Positions 60,290 through 64,000 of a stretch of 64,000 bases of DNA are shown in pieces; the first letter of the stretch is position 1; each line of letters begins with the position of its first letter. The translations under genes and the position numbers were made by a program. Origin of the DNA: Amyelois transitella (lineage: Eukaryota > Arthropoda > Insecta > Lepidoptera > Pyralidae); NCBI RefSeq assembly GCF_032362555.1, contig NC_083535.1, forward strand, positions 3,100,001 through 3,164,000. Direction: 5' to 3'. The notes under the pieces are model-generated. The model had not been told where the DNA came from. It did not search any database and worked only from the letters and a program-made list of their open reading frames with translations.

Positions 60290-60480
60290 AGATCACCGCT
60301 TTCAGTGAATACAGCCATTGCAACCTTTGACAACGAGAGAATTGAAAATGATAAACTTTTATATGAAAGGCTAATTCGAATACAAGAGTATTTATTTGCT
60401 TTGATGTTTTTGCTTAGTTATTAGGAAATAAAATAGGACCCGATTAATACAAATTAATAGGTACCGCTGCTTTTCTTTGT
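60290..60480 (+). repeat. Diverged direct repeat of 55200-55350
   Basis: See the first copy. The pair sits on either side of the odorant receptor gene. Confidence 0.6.
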
Positions 60481-63400
60481 ACTATTTGCTAAAAGACTTA
60501 ATATGAATTGACTGGGTAGCTACGCCCAAAATAACATCGGATTTTTGAATTAATTATTTTGACTGATTATTAGAATTGTTGTACAGCGAATTTGATACAA
60601 TTAACATCTCTACATATACAAAGTATACATAACTATTCTGTGCAGTTGCATTACGTCCGGATTTTCTTTTTACTTTCAAGTCTATCAATAAGGTGTGCTT
60701 GGGATTCTCCGTTAAGGCAAAAATTCCATCATAAAATTAGAATTAAGAAAGAAGTTGACATATTCGTAGGTACCTACACTATTACACAAGATTTTAAGAT
60801 CATGTTTGAACGATGAAACTGAGTTTCTACAAATATTTATAATAGCATATGCGCAAAAAGATTTTCTCTTTCTCATACATGCCAAGACTTATTAATTTTT
60901 TATGGGAGATATGATAATTTTTCACTTTTTGCTACTTGTTTTAATGGAAATCTACTAAGTTTCATCGAACAAACATGCTGTGAAAATTAATTGAACCAAT
61001 GACAATTCACCCTGTATTATCCCAGGAAATTGACACGGAAGCGCATGGACCGATGTTAGTACTTTGTTTTGTATACTAAGGTTGTACCTGGTTGACCGAG
61101 GTGTGGGCCAGACGTCAGAAAAACTGTTTGTTTGTTATATCTTTATTGCATATAAATTTACAAAGTAACAAGAAAATAGTAAGTACAAACGTATTTGTAC
61201 TTATTAGTAATTTATTGCGATAAAGATGGGAGTTGATAGAGGAAAATTAACAGTTTTCATATCATAAATAAAAAAACTGATATTGAGAGAAAACATTTAT
61301 TTCCGCTAAGAAAAAACAAGAGGCAATGTTTAGAACAAACAAAGTAACATTTCATTAAATTAAAAACATTACTTCTCCTAAATGACTATAATTGAATTTT
61401 AGTTTTCTAAGTGTTGTTTGCATGTAGATAATTTTTATGATAAACTCTTAACATAAAATACATAATTGTAAATTTTTATGTCACTTCAAACAAAACAAGA
61501 AAATAGAATGAAGGTGGCAAACTTGATGTAGCATAGGCAAAGCACCAACCTACTTTAAAAAATGGTGATTCACTGCTTTATCTATATATGTATGTATTAT
61601 TAAGATTGTCCGCAAATATCTCGCGTTTCGCTGAACCAATCTTGATGCGATTTTCAAGAAGAGTCTTAAGATATTTAACAGACTTCAAAAAAGGAGGATT
61701 ACGATTGAATAAGGTTATTTTACACAATTTTATCTTTAATGTACAATCTATGTTTCTCTTCATAATTTTACACTGTTTAAAGCTGTCAAAACTATAACCA
61801 ACATTTCCCTTACAAATTACAACACAGTAACAAAACAATTTTGTGTACCACGTAATAAAACACGATCCCAAAAAATATATATTTGTTGCAAATCCTATAA
61901 GGCAAATAAAGACATGATAACTTCCCAAAATTGACAAAGATTATTTTTTCTACATGATATACAAAGTGAAAATATACATAACAATATTATCTCTCCTGGT
62001 CAACCTTTTTTTCAAGGGATTAGTTATTTAACGTTATGCTACAGCTTCTAATAATGAAACTCAAGCGCTGTTTCATTAAAATAATCTTGAGATTCGTAAG
62101 AAATAAAACGCACACAAATACACAAAGGGTAATAATGAAAAAAACAAAAGCTTAACACATCTTCTGTAGTCGGGTAGATATTGTGAAAGGAATGTGACAT
62201 AGTTACTGTTTTATAGTAATAGCATTAACTTACTACTTTGTACTAAAATAAATATTATATTTAAATAGGTAAGTACTTTATCATCCTTAACTAATACTGT
62301 TTATCACACTCTCCGATTTATAATATTCCGATGTAAATAAATTAGCCACTGGCATTTCCATGGACTAATCATAAAAAAAATTAATTCTAAACTTGGTATA
62401 TATAAAATATATATATCCGAATCATTTCATGCTTAAAACATATGTAAATTCACAGCTTTACTCTCACTAAATACTCAGTAGAAACGACTACTTAATTGTT
62501 TCTTTCCTGATTTAAAATCATAATTATATTTTTTAAGCAATCTGAAAACATGCAGGTATAAAAGAGTTTAAACGAAGTGGTACAGTCAGGAGCGGAAAAA
62601 CCTAACCTTCTTTATTCCATATAAAAATCTATCTATTGTTAAATTAGTGGTTAGAAGGTTGTGTCGAAACTGTACAGTGTACAGTGTACAATGTACAGAC
62701 CAGATAGACTAAGACCTATTTTGTGTAGAATTAATATTAAAACTAAAAAAAGAAAAATATAATCATATATTATAGTAGATATGTTAACTGTTATGGGTAA
62801 TGTAATAAATGCCTCAATTGGCAGTGTATATTTTAAAACAAACACAAATTTCATGTTTAATTTTTGAGTGAAATACTTTTTTCCAGATTGCCAAACAGTT
62901 TTTGAGACTTAAGAGTTAATTGATTTTTCATTCAATTATTGAAAAGAGTAAATTTTTTTAGTATTTCATTACTGCATATACAATACAATATGGCTACTTT
63001 AACAATAACAATAATGTATTTTTTAATTAAAATTATTCTGATAAAAGGCTTAAGGAGAAATGCACTGGTGCAACAATAATGCATGTTTAAAATGAGCTGA
63101 CCTTAAGACCTTGAGGTCCAATGGGAATAGAGACACAGTAAAATTCTAGGGACTTAAATTTGTTTAAAAAAATCGAATAACTTTAAACGTCGTAAAATGG
63201 TCCTAATATTTGTGACACAAAGCTTATGTAATAACTATTCGCAGGTTAGTTCCCCAAAGGGTTCCTTCTTGTTGGAAGGGCGTTTAACCCATCGATATTC
63301 TATCTATAGACTCACAATGTGTAAGTGCCCGAAACATACAAATTCGTCCATCAGACCAATTTTGGATAATAATGTATGGCAATAAAGCACACAATCCTCA

Positions 63401-63705
63401 AATATAAAATTTTTGTATTTATAGTTTTATCTGTAAAATTACGTTCGAAAGTGAGAACGATTTTTTTTTATTTTGCGCGAATATATTTTGTTCTGAATAT
63501 ATAATTCACAGAAAGTTGACCGAACTAAAAAAGCTCAGAGGATCCTATTATTTGAAATTTCCTATCTATTCTTCTACAAATTTCAGTTATTTCAGTCTTA
63601 CCCAGCTTACCAATGACGGCGTGACGCAAAAAGTGTTCAATTTGCAGTCCATATTCTTTTAAACTTCACTTTTTTTTAATTTATATGTTTTAATTTGTCG
63701 TTACT
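60481..63705. other. AT-rich stretch, no gene recognised
   Basis: A repeat fragment near 61605-61700 (GTCCGCAAATATCTCGCGTT, ACTTCAAAAAAGGAGGATTA) is of a kind common in Lepidoptera. A small run of GTACAGTGTACA units lies at 62670-62700. Otherwise nothing is supported. Confidence 0.45.
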
Positions 63706-63772
63706 AAATTAATGTGTCATCTGTCTTGATAAATGGTGAGCACATTTATCAAGACAGATGACACATTAATTT
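63706..63772. repeat. Perfect hairpin, 30-bp arms, 7-base loop
   Basis: Arms 63706-63735 and 63743-63772 are exact reverse complements (start AAATTAATGTGTCATCTG), loop GTGAGCA. Confidence 0.9.
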
Positions 63773-63854
63773 TGCCACGTTTATATCCTCCGTCTTAAAC
63801 ACCAAATACAGCAAATATTTAAAAAAATATGCCACACCGTGTTGAGTAAGCCTT

Positions 63855-63990
63855 ACCTATGGAAGGTTAAGTTCACTCCGCACTTCGATAGAAAGCGATA
63901 CACTCCCGCTCACTTTCACACTACCCCGAAGCTGGTTGAACAAGAGCGAGAGAATCGGAGTAAACTTGACCGGCCTTAACATTCTACTAA
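63855..63990. repeat. Possible MITE with inverted ends
   Basis: AAGGTTAAGTTCACTCCG near 63860 and CGGAGTAAACTTGACCGG near 63957 are imperfect reverse complements about 100 bases apart. No target duplication was identified. Confidence 0.45.
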
Positions 63991-64000
63991 ACTAACCAAC

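Noticed and set aside
60161..60424. Plus-strand open frame of 87 codons upstream of the odorant receptor
   Set aside because: It begins inside the hairpin at 60139-60176 and its second half is the repeat shared with 55200-55350, where the frame is broken.
61578..61937. Minus-strand open frame of 119 codons
   Set aside because: Part of it is the antisense of an interspersed repeat near 61605-61700, and the rest is Ile/Lys/Cys-rich chance sequence.

Overview
The window looks like moth or butterfly (lepidopteran) nuclear DNA. It is AT-rich, its genes have many short exons with canonical GT-AG introns, it carries an insect odorant receptor of lepidopteran type, and it is littered with short retroposons that I recognise as common in Lepidoptera. 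I could run no searches; family names come from reading the translated exons.

Layout. (1) 584-1654, plus: the last three coding exons of TAF4 (TFIID subunit 4); the 5' part lies outside the window. (2) 1.7-5.6 kb: intergenic, with an internally deleted mariner element (1909-2728) and a tRNA-like SINE (about 3862-4170). (3) 5592-20320, plus: a complete COPB2 gene (coatomer beta-prime) in 18 coding exons, 936 residues, whose first coding exon is only the ATG. (4) 20.3-22.3 kb: intergenic, with a weak reverse-transcriptase remnant. (5) 22.3-52.9 kb, plus: an SLC36-type proton/amino-acid transporter. Its eight coding exons lie at 38759-52863 and give 472 residues; a GC-rich non-coding exon ending at 22433 is a likely but unproven 5' exon. 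Nested in its second intron on the same strand is a two-exon gene for a small secreted Gly/His/Pro-rich protein (43131-44063). (6) 56959-59941, minus: an odorant receptor in seven coding exons, 402 residues. (7) 60-64 kb: no gene seen, only repeats and hairpins.

The genes have unrelated jobs: transcription initiation, Golgi-ER vesicle coat, amino-acid transport, an unknown secreted product, and olfaction. I see no operon-like system.

The most interesting signals are in the non-coding part. A short retroposon family (six near-complete copies) shares its 3' tail and (TATG)n end with 3'-truncated LINE fragments (about a dozen), and shows 11-14 bp target duplications; this reads as a SINE with its partner LINE. 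One tRNA-like SINE sits with its 13-bp target duplication beginning six bases inside the last 5' splice site of the odorant receptor. Four snap-back hairpins with arms of 17-33 bp and loops of only 4-7 bases, three of them perfect, are scattered through the window. Two genes have an ATG-only coding first exon.
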